64,000 nucleotides of DNA from Anaerolineales bacterium (GTDB taxonomy: Bacteria > Chloroflexota > Anaerolineae > JAAEKA01). A model generated the notes under the pieces. It saw only the letters and a list, made by a program, of their open reading frames with translations. It was not told where the DNA came from and did no database searches. Positions 1-7,732 of the stretch are shown piece by piece. The stretch's first letter is position 1, and every line of letters begins with the position of its first letter. Location: contig JACKBI010000010.1 of NCBI GenBank assembly GCA_020634615.1, positions 1-64,000 of the forward strand. The letters run 5' to 3'. Position numbers and translations under genes: made by a program.

Positions 1-1
1 T

Positions 2-79
2 TTTCCAACTTCAGCCGCTGTGAATGACGCATTGCGGAGCTTGATTCGGATAACGCAAGAGATCAGCAGCGCAACATAA
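2..79 (+). CDS. C-terminal end of a gene entering from the left (possible TumE-like toxin)
   Basis: An open frame enters from the window edge and encodes about 25 residues ending ...LRSLIRITQEISSAT before a TAA. The next gene starts two bases later. That gene belongs to the TumA/HVO_A0114 DNA-binding family, whose members usually follow a DUF6516/TumE toxin gene. The tight spacing and amphipathic helical ending fit such a toxin, but the fragment is too short for a family call. The identity is inferred only from its neighbour. Confidence 0.45.
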   Translation, partial: FPTSAAVNDALRSLIRITQEISSAT

Positions 80-81
80 CG

Positions 82-417
82 TTGCCAGTAAGGCAAATCT
101 CCTTACTCTTAACGAAGATAGAGGCGCACATCGGTTTCGCTACCCCTGAGTTGTTGTGGCAGGTTCTCACTAGCAAACGATGGCAACTGCTCAAGGCCAT
201 GTGTGGTGCGGGACCTTTGTCGATTCGTGAAGCAGCTCGCCGTGTTGGGCGCGACGTGGAGGCAGTTCACGGTGATGTTACAGCATTGCTCAATGCGGGT
301 TTGCTCGAGCGCACTGTGGATGGTCGCGTCGAATTCCCATTCGAGGCTGTCAAAGTAGAGTTCATGTTGCAGGCCGCGCAGCACCAACAGCCTGCACGAC
401 TGAACAAGCCTGTGTGA
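82..417 (+). CDS. HTH antitoxin-like regulator, TumA/HVO_A0114 family
   Basis: This 111-residue protein has a central winged-helix region (about residues 28-80) with the family-typical pattern 'SKRWQLLKAM...GPLSIREAARRVGRDVEAVHGDVTALLNAGL'. That is the signature of small MarR-like DNA-binding antitoxins (HVO_A0114/TumA) paired with TumE toxins. The start is a TTG two bases after the stop of the upstream frame, so the two are probably translationally coupled. No ATG precedes the domain, which supports TTG. Expected role: neutralise the toxin and repress its own operon. The toxin is mostly outside the window, so completeness of the pair cannot be judged. Confidence 0.75.
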   Translation: MPVRQISLLLTKIEAHIGFATPELLWQVLTSKRWQLLKAMCGAGPLSIREAARRVGRDVEAVHGDVTALLNAGLLERTVDGRVEFPFEAVKVEFMLQAAQHQQPARLNKPV

Positions 418-454
418 ACAGCCATGGAGTGGAAGCAAGATCAGGAGGCAAACG

Positions 455-913
455 ATGAAACTGGCGGAAGCATTGATTCTACGGGCGGACAGCAACCGGC
501 GCGTGGAGCAATTGAAGCAGCGGCTGCTGAGAAATGCCAAGGTTCAGGAAGGCAATCAGCCCGCCGAGGACCCGCAGGAGCTGATTGTCGAGCTGGAGCG
601 GGTTGCAGGCGAGCTTGAGAAGCTCATCCAGCGCATCAATCGGACCAACAGCAACACGTTGTTTGATGGGGCTGTGACGCTGTCGGATGCACTCGCGACG
701 CGCGACGTTCTCAAGCTGAAGATTAGCGCCTATCAAAGCCTGGCGCATGCGGCCGTGGTGGTCCAGGATCGCTACAGCAAGTCAGAGGTGAAATTCACCA
801 GCGTGGTAGACGTGGCAAGCTTGCAGCGACGCGCAGACAATCTGGCCAGGGAATATCGCGAACTGGACACCAAGATCCAGGAGGCGAACTGGCGCACAGA
901 TTTGCAGGAATGA
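455..913 (+). CDS. DIP1984 family protein
   Basis: This 152-residue, charged, largely helical protein begins MKLAEALILRADSN and carries the stretch 'LIQRINRTNSNTLFDG...LSDALATRDVLKLKISAYQSLA', typical of the uncharacterised DIP1984 family. The length is normal for the family. A strong Shine-Dalgarno (AGGAGG at about 444-449) precedes the ATG. Two heptad-like helices (about residues 40-65 and 125-150) suggest coiled-coil association. No enzymatic motif is seen. Directly downstream lies a segment with a perfect tRNA T-loop and two hairpins, which may be cotranscribed. The family call is firm; the function is unknown. Confidence 0.8.
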   Translation: MKLAEALILRADSNRRVEQLKQRLLRNAKVQEGNQPAEDPQELIVELERVAGELEKLIQRINRTNSNTLFDGAVTLSDALATRDVLKLKISAYQSLAHAAVVVQDRYSKSEVKFTSVVDVASLQRRADNLAREYRELDTKIQEANWRTDLQE

Positions 914-954
914 GTGAAGCAGGTAGCCGCTGAAGCAGGAGTGTGCAGAACCTG

Positions 955-1030
955 GCAACATGGATATGTTGCACCATCGAATCGTGCGGAGGGCCGCACG
1001 CCGGGTTCAAATCCCGTAGCATTACAAGGT
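955..1030 (+). ncRNA. tRNA-like RNA segment downstream of the DIP1984 gene
   Basis: Three consecutive hairpins are visible. The first, 955-972, has 7 bp and loop GGAT. The second, 983-1000, has 7 bp and loop AGGG. The third, 1002-1016, has 4 bp and the loop TTCAAAT, which matches the T-loop consensus TTCRANY exactly. The arrangement resembles the 3' half of a tRNA with a long variable arm. I could not find a 5' acceptor strand pairing with the sequence after the T-arm, nor a convincing anticodon arm, so it is not a canonical tRNA. It may be a degenerate tRNA, a tRNA-like module or chance. The rest of 914-1317 holds only the terminator-like hairpin at 1188-1215. Confidence 0.3.
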
Positions 1031-1187
1031 ACGCCCAGCACAGTAACAAACGTACAGGGCACCGTAAATGTCAGAACCAACTGCAAACCTGTAACAGCGG
1101 TGAGGGTGGGTCAGGGGCAATGCTTCACCACCGGCATCGTAGAATCAGACGAAATCACTTGTGAAGTCGAGATTCTGTGAGTGTCAC

Positions 1188-1215
1188 AACAAGCCGTCCA
1201 TCTGGGCGGCTTGTT
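1188..1215 (+). terminator. Terminator-like hairpin
   Basis: A 12-bp stem (one G-T pair) closes on a four-base loop, with left arm AACAAGCCGTCC and right arm GGGCGGCTTGTT. It is followed by a weak T-containing stretch rather than a clean T-run, so it is a probable end for the DIP1984/tRNA-like transcript. Confidence 0.5.
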
Positions 1216-1317
1216 GGCTTCATGCGGAGCCCAGGTGGCCAGATGCTTGATGTCGCAACAGACGCTGGCGCTTTGCCCGACGTCAACCAGCCGTGACCAA
1301 GAAACAGAGGAACACCA

Positions 1318-1500
1318 ATGATCAACCCCACCGCCATCCCATTCCTGATGAATGCGGGCAATCGCGACCGAGCGCGTGTCGCACCGGGTATGTTGATGCA
1401 CTTCCTGGCCACGTCCGCGGACGCCACCGGCGCGTTTGCCATGCTCGAAGCGCGCGGCCGCCAGGGCATGGAGCCGCGGCGGTATGTTCACAATTTGTAA
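1318..1500 (+). pseudogene. N-terminal fragment of a cupin-domain protein
   Basis: A 60-codon frame starts at an ATG after the Shine-Dalgarno GAGGAA. It reads 'MLMHFLATSADATGAFAMLEARGRQGMEPRRYVHN' (residues 24-58), which matches the start of quercetinase-like cupin proteins, where a metal-binding HxH would follow in a 140-190 residue domain. Here the frame stops at 'VHNL', just as the metal site would begin. A palindromic mini-element follows about 20 bases later. No continuation of the cupin is seen in any frame downstream, so the gene looks truncated, plausibly through insertion or deletion at the element. Confidence 0.6.
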
Positions 1501-1520
1501 CTGCTCAGCCTACAGAGTGT

Positions 1521-1587
1521 CGTCATTCCCGTGAAGGCGGGAATCCACACCTCGCAGACCTGGATTCCCGCCTTCGCGGGAATGACG
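1521..1587. repeat. Palindromic mini-element with 27-bp inverted arms
   Basis: The arms 1521-1547 and 1561-1587 are inverted copies with a single mismatch (core GTCATTCCCG ... CGGGAATGAC) around a 13-base loop. This type of GTCATTCCCGCGAAGGCGGGAATCCA palindrome is a widespread interspersed element in bacteria. The rest of 1588-1808 shows no gene. Confidence 0.9.
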
Positions 1588-1808
1588 GGTGCGTAGTTAC
1601 CACAATTAATCATTGCTATGACCCGCCGAGTCCATTCCATGTGACTCCACCTGATTCCGAATTGGCGGATTCTCTGTTGCGGATCGTCAGTTTCACGACA
1701 CGCCTGGCTGATGCCCCTGTTAATTAGCTGATCAACTCACTCGCTGCGGAAACTTCCTCTTTTTCACTTGCAACGATCAACAAACCTGTTCAGTCATTGC
1801 TCCTATCC

Positions 1809-3176
1809 ATGAACCGCGATTTCCACTTTACACATCACCAGCACTGGCTGGTCGCCGGTGTCAGAACACCCGCCTTTGTGCTGTTGGCTGTCTTGCTGTT
1901 GTCCACCGGCTGTCAGCCAGTGCTGGTGCCGGCGCCAGCGACCAGCAATCCATTGACCGTCCGCATCCTTTTCCCTGGCGACTCCGCCGCGTTGCAGATG
2001 GGACAGCAGACGCGCTTGATCGCGCAGGTGATGGACGCTCAGGGCGCGCCGGTCGAAGGTGCAACCGTCAGCATCATTGTGGCCGGGCCGGACGGGCAGC
2101 AGCTTGCGCATTTGCAAGCCAGCGGTGACGCCCAGGGCACCTACCGCAGCGACACCTGGACCGTGCCGCACCACGTGACCGAGGGCGTCTGGACGTTGCT
2201 TGTTGAGGCCGACAGCGCCGGTTCACATGGCCAGCAGGCAGGCGAGTTCCGCGTCAACAACTCGACCAGCGAGACACTGCTGGCAAAATATGGCTTCTGG
2301 CTCGATCCGCCCAACCTGCGCGACATCCACCCGAGTATCTGCGCCGAACAGGGTGACGCGCAAAACGGGCGGTTGTGCTGGGGTGGCATTATCCCGGCGT
2401 TGCACATCCTGCCGGCCAACTGGGTGGAACTGGAATGGCGCGCCGGCCAGTTCGATCTCAGCAGCGCTGACGCGGTGCGCCGCTTCATGCTGGAGGAGAT
2501 CGGCATTCTCGGTTTCTCGCCGGTGCGGGAGTTGGGGCCATTCGAGCGTACTACGTTCAAGCAGTGGGATGCCTGGCGGGTCGGCGGGCGCGGCCAGTTC
2601 AGCTACGAGGACGTCGAGTGGCTGATCTTCTATGCGCCGGAGGTGGACAAGACCTATTTCATCGGGACCACGGTGGTGCTGCCCCCGGCCGGTATCGATG
2701 CCCATGCGGCGCTGCGCGCCAGCTTCGATGTCGATCCGGCAGTTGCGGCAAACGGTGTTGCATCCATGCCCTTGGCGCGGCTGCTGCCGGCTCCGGAGCT
2801 GCTTGATCCACCGATGGGCGAATCGTTTAGCGGTCTGGACGAACCGGTGATGTTGCGCTGGCAGCCGGTCAAGGAACTGGCGCCGGACGAATACTACGAA
2901 GTCACCGTCGAGTATGATTACATTGAAGGGATGTATACGGAGAAGCTGGCGACCCGCGAAACGCAGCTTGCGCTGCCGGAGACGTTCTACCGCACGCCCA
3001 ACTGCCAGGCCTTCGACTGGCATGTCACGCTCAACCGTCAGACTGGCGTTTCAGGGGAAGGCCAACCGATCGGCGAGCCGGTCAGCTACGACAGCCTCAT
3101 GCGGTATCTGATCTGGGATTACCCCGCTGGTCAGCGGCCGGTCGATTGGAAAAGCTGTCCTAATGCCCAGTTCTGA
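1809..3176 (+). CDS. Secreted lipoprotein with Ig-like/macroglobulin-type domain
   Basis: The product is about 455 residues. A hydrophobic signal segment (about residues 20-34) ends in the lipobox LSTGC, so it should be lipid-anchored on the cell surface. Residues about 45-140 form a beta-rich region (TVRILFPGDSAALQMGQQTRL..., ...GAPVEGATVSIIV, ...GTYRSDTWTVP). This resembles Ig-like or alpha-2-macroglobulin MG domains that bind or span substrates. The C-terminal part contains paired Cys and Trp-rich segments and is unrecognised. A TTG lies in frame at 1797, but the ATG at 1809 is the better start. It stands alone between noncoding stretches. Function unknown. Confidence 0.65.
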   Translation: MNRDFHFTHHQHWLVAGVRTPAFVLLAVLLLSTGCQPVLVPAPATSNPLTVRILFPGDSAALQMGQQTRLIAQVMDAQGAPVEGATVSIIVAGPDGQQLAHLQASGDAQGTYRSDTWTVPHHVTEGVWTLLVEADSAGSHGQQAGEFRVNNSTSETLLAKYGFWLDPPNLRDIHPSICAEQGDAQNGRLCWGGIIPALHILPANWVELEWRAGQFDLSSADAVRRFMLEEIGILGFSPVRELGPFERTTFKQWDAWRVGGRGQFSYEDVEWLIFYAPEVDKTYFIGTTVVLPPAGIDAHAALRASFDVDPAVAANGVASMPLARLLPAPELLDPPMGESFSGLDEPVMLRWQPVKELAPDEYYEVTVEYDYIEGMYTEKLATRETQLALPETFYRTPNCQAFDWHVTLNRQTGVSGEGQPIGEPVSYDSLMRYLIWDYPAGQRPVDWKSCPNAQF

Positions 3177-3618
3177 TCCAATTGAATGACGATGGTCGTC
3201 AGCCACGGAAACGTCGTCGAAGGAACGGATCGATGGAAACGGTTGTTCGGAGTTCATCTGCGAAACCGCAATGGGCATGGTCGCCTCGCTGGCATGTCTG
3301 CGGAGCACCAGTGGGCAGAGCCAAGCGCGCAACGATCGCTGCCCAAACAGCGTCAGGTCAAAACCGCCTATAGCGCCTTCTTCAACTTTTCTTGACGTCG
3401 GTGTGGGTCAATGGTAATATCTGCACATCGTCCCACTTTGGGCAGAAACGCCAGACTGTCATTAACTTGGTGAAGCGGTTGTTTGGCGACGTCCATTCCA
3501 GTCGGCCAGAACTGAAACTGTCAGTTCATCGGTCAATTGCATTCCCCTTGTAGGTACAACTCATCAGGTAGTTGCGTAGCGTCGCGCGAGTGGTCTTCGA
3601 CGAGGAAGGAGCCATCAA
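3177..3618. other. Noncoding interval before the cytochrome operon
   Basis: Short frames exist here but none has a ribosome binding site or recognisable protein. The only clear signal is the promoter at 3392-3420. The remaining 200 bases to 3618 would form the leader of the cytochrome mRNA, and an AGGAAGGAG-like Shine-Dalgarno lies at its end. Confidence 0.6.
3392..3420 (+). promoter_or_regulatory. Sigma-70-type promoter of the octaheme cytochrome operon
   Basis: TTGACG at 3392-3397 and TAATAT at 3415-3420 are separated by exactly 17 bp. No gene lies between it and the cytochrome gene at 3619, which implies a leader of about 190 nt. Confidence 0.6.
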
Positions 3619-4917
3619 ATGAACCAAGGAACAGAACCAAGCAATTCAAGTACGCCCCGGATACTGATTTTTGGACTTGTCGCCGTGATCATTGTCCTGG
3701 GTCTGGGACTGATTGCCATCGTGATTGCCCAGGCGGTCTCTCCCACGGGTACCGAGCAGGTAGAGCGGGTTGACGCGCTGGCCAACAGCAACAACGATTG
3801 CGTGGTATGCCATCGCAACACGACCCCCGGCATCGTCGACCAATACGGCCACAGCACCATGGCCGGTGCAGGAGTCAAGTGCCAGGACTGCCACGAGGTA
3901 GCTGCCGACTATCCTGACGCGGTGGAACATCATGGCACCTACGTCATCGGCTCGCCGACTACAGCTATGTGCGAGACGTGCCATCAACAGGAGGTTGCGC
4001 AATATTACCAGAGCCGCCATAGCCTGCCTGCTTATGTAGCGGTGGCCGGCTCCACCGAGCTGTCATCGGACCATCTGGCAATGTACGAAGCGATCCCCGA
4101 AGGTAGCTTTGCGCCTGATAAGTCGCGCAACGCCATCGCCGCGATGGAAGGACCCGACATGACGCCTTTCACCTGCGAGAGCTGTCATGACATCGGCGCG
4201 CCGGCGGCTGACGGTTCCGTCGGCCAGTGCCAGAAGTGCCACCTGCGCCACGAGTTCAGCCTGGAGCAGGCGCGCAAGCCGGAGACCTGCAACGCCTGCC
4301 ATATCGGCCCCGACCACCCACAGTGGGAGATCTACCAGGAGTCGCCGCACGGCATCGCATACGCGACCATGGGGCACACCTGGAATTGGGAGGCTGAGGC
4401 GGGGACGCTGGAGGTGTCCGACTTTCCCGCGCCGACCTGCGCCCTGTGCCACATGAGCGGTTTTGGCGCCCAAGGGACAACCCACGACGTAGGCGACCGG
4501 TTGACCTGGTATCTGTTCGCTCCTATCAGCGAACGGCGGCCCGTTTGGCAGGATAACATGGTGCGGATGCAGGGCGTCTGTCTGGAATGCCACAACAGCG
4601 AGTTCGTGGACGATTTCTATACCGCGGCTGACAAGGCCACCGAGCGCGTGAACGAGTGGGTTGTCCAGAGCGACGAGATGATGGCGCCCTTGAAGGAGCA
4701 AGGTCTGCTCACTCCTGCGCCGTTCGACGAGCCAATCGACTTCACCTACTTCGAGCTGTGGCATCACTGGGGGCGAACGGCCAAATTCGGCGTCTGGATG
4801 CAGGGGCCGGACTACTCCCAGTGGCATGGCGCCTACGAGGTACTGAGCGATCTGGCCGACCTGCAGGAGATGGTTGATCAAAAGCTCGACGCCGCAGCCG
4901 AAAGCACCGGGCAATAG
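3619..4917 (+). CDS. Octaheme c-type cytochrome, hydroxylamine oxidoreductase (HAO) family
   Basis: This 432-residue protein has an N-terminal membrane anchor (about residues 15-40) and eight CxxCH heme motifs at residues 61, 88, 118, 186, 204, 224, 274 and 321. The segment after heme motif six ('GPDHPQWEIYQESPHGIAY') and the C-terminal 'WHHWGRTAKF...GPDYSQWHGAYEV' (about 381-408) are characteristic of HAO-family octaheme enzymes. In true HAO, a C-terminal tyrosine crosslinks to the active-site P460 heme of a neighbouring subunit. Several tyrosines (about 377, 399, 407) lie in the matching region here, so oxidative HAO chemistry is possible but not shown. Family alternatives reduce nitrite or hydroxylamine. 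The protein should face outside. It is followed three bases on by a membrane-protein gene, probably its electron-transfer or anchoring partner. Confidence 0.85.
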   Translation: MNQGTEPSNSSTPRILIFGLVAVIIVLGLGLIAIVIAQAVSPTGTEQVERVDALANSNNDCVVCHRNTTPGIVDQYGHSTMAGAGVKCQDCHEVAADYPDAVEHHGTYVIGSPTTAMCETCHQQEVAQYYQSRHSLPAYVAVAGSTELSSDHLAMYEAIPEGSFAPDKSRNAIAAMEGPDMTPFTCESCHDIGAPAADGSVGQCQKCHLRHEFSLEQARKPETCNACHIGPDHPQWEIYQESPHGIAYATMGHTWNWEAEAGTLEVSDFPAPTCALCHMSGFGAQGTTHDVGDRLTWYLFAPISERRPVWQDNMVRMQGVCLECHNSEFVDDFYTAADKATERVNEWVVQSDEMMAPLKEQGLLTPAPFDEPIDFTYFELWHHWGRTAKFGVWMQGPDYSQWHGAYEVLSDLADLQEMVDQKLDAAAESTGQ

Positions 4918-4919
4918 CC

Positions 4920-5882
4920 ATGTACTATCTCGCTGAAGCCGTTCCGGCGGCGCGACGGCTGCCTTTGCCGTTCTCGCGCGACCAGGCCGTCCTGTTGCTG
5001 GTTGCTTTCAACGAGCTGATGCTGGGCGTCGAGACCTTTCTTGCCCATCAGGTCAGCGGCACTATCGTGCCCAACGAGTGGATCCCGATCATCTTCGGTC
5101 CACTGGCCGGCGCGCTGCTGTTGTTGGCGGGTATCCTGGCAACCCGGCGCCGCATGCTGGCTACTGCGTTGGCAAGCGTGGTGTTTGTCGCCAGCATCGT
5201 TGTCGGACTGGCAGGCGCTGCCTTCCACCTCTATCGAGCCATTCTGCCCTTCGCTCCGGCCGGCCAGCAGATCACAGTGCCGTTGCTGGTCTGGGCCCCG
5301 CCTATTCTGGGGCCGCTGACCTTCTCCCTGGCCGGGCTGATGGGGCTGAGCGCGGCGTGGCTCGAGGATCCGCCAGACAGCGGCACCCTGGTCTTCCTGC
5401 GCGGCCGCCGGCTGCACCTGCCCTACAGCAAGACGCGTGCCTACTTCTTCATGGTCAGCATGGGGTCGTTGGCGACCGTTCTCAGCAGCGTCTTCGACCA
5501 CGCCCGGACCGACTTCTCCAACCCGTGGCTGTGGGCGCCGACCGGCGTTGGCATTTTCGCCACGGTGGTCGCTGCCTTCATGGGGGCATCGGAACGGCCC
5601 AGCCGCGCCGATCTGTGGACCTACATCGCCGCGATGGTATTGATGGTGCTGGTGGGCGTCACTGGCTTGCTCTTGCACATCAGCACCGACCTGACGCCGA
5701 ACATGGCCGTCGTGACCGAGCGGTTCATTCGCGGCGCGCCGCCCCTGGCGCCGCTGCTGTTCGCCGACATCGGAATGATCGGCCTGGTTGTCCTGCTGGA
5801 CCCGCGTGAGCGCGCCGGCGCTCTGGTGCGCCGTGGAAAAGGTCAGCAAGAGGGTACACAGGAAGCGATTGCCGCTTCATAG
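4920..5882 (+). CDS. Polytopic membrane protein, partner of the octaheme cytochrome
   Basis: This 320-residue protein has about seven or eight predicted transmembrane helices (roughly residues 23-40, 57-75, 80-105, 120-145, 175-195, 210-228, 238-258, 275-297). Its ATG lies two bases after the cytochrome stop codon, so the two are almost certainly cotranscribed and translationally coupled. There is no heme motif or recognised domain. Histidines in membrane segments (for example in AAFHLYR and LLLHIST) could ligate a heme b, which would make it a quinone-linked partner, but that is inference. The unit ends at the terminator at 5933-5970. Confidence 0.6.
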   Translation: MYYLAEAVPAARRLPLPFSRDQAVLLLVAFNELMLGVETFLAHQVSGTIVPNEWIPIIFGPLAGALLLLAGILATRRRMLATALASVVFVASIVVGLAGAAFHLYRAILPFAPAGQQITVPLLVWAPPILGPLTFSLAGLMGLSAAWLEDPPDSGTLVFLRGRRLHLPYSKTRAYFFMVSMGSLATVLSSVFDHARTDFSNPWLWAPTGVGIFATVVAAFMGASERPSRADLWTYIAAMVLMVLVGVTGLLLHISTDLTPNMAVVTERFIRGAPPLAPLLFADIGMIGLVVLLDPRERAGALVRRGKGQQEGTQEAIAAS

Positions 5883-5932
5883 ATCAGTTGCTGAGGTCCG
5901 GTCACACGCGCCAGGCAGCGCTCGGCATAAAG

Positions 5933-5970
5933 AAACGTGAGAACCTCCGCGGCGAAGTTCTCACGTTTTC
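5933..5970. terminator. Intrinsic terminator between convergent genes
   Basis: A 12-bp perfect stem (AAACGTGAGAAC / GTTCTCACGTTT) is flanked by A and T runs. It lies between the cytochrome operon (plus) and tyrS (minus) and can serve both. Confidence 0.85.
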
Positions 5971-6028
5971 CATTTCACGTTCGATGGTACAGTCGCGCCA
6001 GCGGGCGCTGCTCAGAACCTCAATCAAC

Positions 6029-7279
6029 TCAACTCGCCAGTCGGGCGAACTTGCGCTTGCCGACTTGCAAGACGCGCGGCTCGGCGGCCGGTTCAAGCTC
6101 CAATCGCAAATCTGACACCGTCTCGCCGTCCAGCTTGACGCCGCCCTGCTGGATCAGCCGGCGCGCCTCGCTGTTGCTGCTGACCATACCCAATTCGTTG
6201 AGCAGCGCGATCAGCCCGACACGCTCGGTCAGCCTGTGTTCAGGCATGTCGTCCGGCAGCTCGCGCTGCTGGAACACCGTGACGAAGTGCTCCTCGGCGG
6301 CTTGCGCATCTTGCTCGCTGTGGAAGATGGCGACGATCTCCCTCGCCAGCTCCATCTTGACGTCGCGCGGGTGGCGGCTGCCATCGGCCAGCGCCGCCTC
6401 GATCTCAGCGACCTGGTCGGGCAGGTAGCGGGTCGCCAGCTTGAAGTAGATCGGCATTGCACTGTCGGGGATGGACATCACCTTGCCGTACATGTCGTTG
6501 GGCTCGTCCAGGATACCGATCGCGTTGCCGATGCTCTTGCTCATTCGTATCTCGCCGTCGGTGCCGGGCAGGATGTCCGTCAGGATGGCGATCTGCGGCT
6601 TTTGGTCCATGGCGACTTGCAGCTTGCGGCCGGCAACGAGAATGTTGAAAAGTTGGTCGGTGCCGCCGACCTGCACGTCGGTGTTCATGGCCACGGCGTC
6701 GTAAGCCTGCATCAACGCGTAGAAGGTCTCGTGCAGGAAGATCGGGTCGCCCTTCTCGTAGCGCAATGCGAAGTTCTCCCTGCTGAGAAACTGCTGCACG
6801 GTGAAGTTCTGGGCGATGCGGATCAGATCCACCAGGCTTAGCCCGGCCAGCCATTCGCCGTTGTGGCGGATGATGGTCTTATCCCGGTCGAGGATCTTGA
6901 AGGCCTGGTCGGTGTAGGTGCGGGCGTTCTCCTCGATCTCCTGCTGCGTCATCAGCGGCCGGGTCTTGTTCTTGTCGCTGGGGTCGCCCACCAGGCTGGT
7001 GTAGGAGCCGATGAGGAACGTTACCTCGTGGCCCAGGTCCTGGAACTGGCGCAGCTTGCGCATGGTGATGGTGTGGCCCACGTGCAGGTCGGGCTTGGTC
7101 GGGTCGTAGCCGCAGTAGACGCGCAGCGGCCGGCCTTCGCGCTGCGCCTCCATCAGCCGCCCGCGCAGCTCGGCAGCCATCTGGCGCTTGGTTTCTTCGT
7201 CGCCATAGCTGGTGCCCTGCATCAGGATGGCGACTTGTTCGTCGATGGGCATCTGGCCTGGGTCGGTGGACGTGGTCAT
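6029..7279 (-). CDS. tyrS: Tyrosyl-tRNA synthetase
   Basis: This class I aminoacyl-tRNA synthetase attaches tyrosine to tRNA-Tyr. The 416 residues include the HIGH-type motif HVGH at 66-69 and a KMSKS-type loop RMSKS near residue 250. The tyrosine-binding region includes 'ALMQAYDAVAMNTDVQVGGTDQ', and a C-terminal S4 RNA-binding domain (about 350-416) ends in 'GKRKFARL'. The length and loop sequence fit the second bacterial TyrRS subgroup. The start ATG has the ribosome binding site AGGAGAG just upstream. A terminator-like hairpin ends only about 25 nt before the ATG on this strand, suggesting leader control. Confidence 0.95.
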   Translation of the reverse strand: MTTSTDPGQMPIDEQVAILMQGTSYGDEETKRQMAAELRGRLMEAQREGRPLRVYCGYDPTKPDLHVGHTITMRKLRQFQDLGHEVTFLIGSYTSLVGDPSDKNKTRPLMTQQEIEENARTYTDQAFKILDRDKTIIRHNGEWLAGLSLVDLIRIAQNFTVQQFLSRENFALRYEKGDPIFLHETFYALMQAYDAVAMNTDVQVGGTDQLFNILVAGRKLQVAMDQKPQIAILTDILPGTDGEIRMSKSIGNAIGILDEPNDMYGKVMSIPDSAMPIYFKLATRYLPDQVAEIEAALADGSRHPRDVKMELAREIVAIFHSEQDAQAAEEHFVTVFQQRELPDDMPEHRLTERVGLIALLNELGMVSSNSEARRLIQQGGVKLDGETVSDLRLELEPAAEPRVLQVGKRKFARLAS

Positions 7280-7303
7280 GAGGACTCTCCTGGGTTGTCA
7301 TAA

Positions 7304-7332
7304 CAAAAAGCGTGGCCATACGCGCCACGCTT
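7304..7332 (-). promoter_or_regulatory. Terminator-like hairpin in the tyrS leader (possible attenuator)
   Basis: Read on the minus strand, a 9-bp GC-rich stem (AAGCGTGGC / GCCACGCTT) with a 7-base loop is followed by five T residues and then, within about 25 nt, by the tyrS Shine-Dalgarno and ATG. A promoter cannot fit between hairpin and gene, so tyrS transcription must pass through it. I looked for the T-box consensus (TGGNACCGCG) upstream and did not find it. The mechanism, if any, is unknown. Confidence 0.5.
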
Positions 7333-7668
7333 CGGGAATGATTGCGAGTAGAAGATGGATACTGGCGCGCTCAACAGGTCCGGGCAGGCGAATAGTCTCC
7401 CCAGGTACGAGCAAGTGGACAGTCAGGCGCACGGTATGGTATCATCATTGGCGGATGATATATGAGGGCCGTGGTGGCCAAATCGGTTACGCCGGCTGGC
7501 CTCAGTGGTATGAGAAGTTCGACCAGAAACATGATTTGTATCATGTTCAATGCTTGCGGATTCGTGCTAGAATACAGCCACAGTCACGTCGTTGACTGCC
7601 GGGCTGCAACGTGAGCGGCCTGGAATTTACGAACGTACTCATCGGCTGGGAAGCCATGGAGGGATAAG
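7333..7668. other. Divergent intergenic region between tyrS and the Rhs gene
   Basis: There is no credible gene. It holds two small palindromes: TATCATC/GATGATA around 7439-7461, and AACATGAT-TTGT-ATCATGTT at 7528-7547. The second is a perfect 8-bp inverted repeat upstream of the Rhs gene and could be an operator. The Rhs ATG at 7669 is preceded by GGAGGGA. Confidence 0.4.
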
Positions 7669-7710
7669 ATGCAACGCTCACGACGGGTAGCTTCGCACAA
7701 ACGTTCTTCG

Positions 7711-7732
7711 TCTCTCTCTCTCTCTCTCTCTC
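7711..7732 (+). repeat. (TC)11 dinucleotide tract in the Rhs signal-peptide codons
   Basis: Eleven tandem TC units encode alternating Ser-Leu in the hydrophobic part of the signal peptide. The gain or loss of one unit shifts the frame of the whole Rhs gene, the usual layout of a phase-variable contingency locus. Whether it varies is not visible here. Confidence 0.85.

Noticed and set aside
3182..3395. Two short plus-strand frames before the cytochrome promoter
   Set aside because: No Shine-Dalgarno, no family resemblance, and they overlap each other; treated as noncoding.
7280..7500. T-box riboswitch before tyrS
   Set aside because: On the minus strand I found no TGGNACCGCG T-box sequence or specifier stem; only the terminator-like hairpin is supported.
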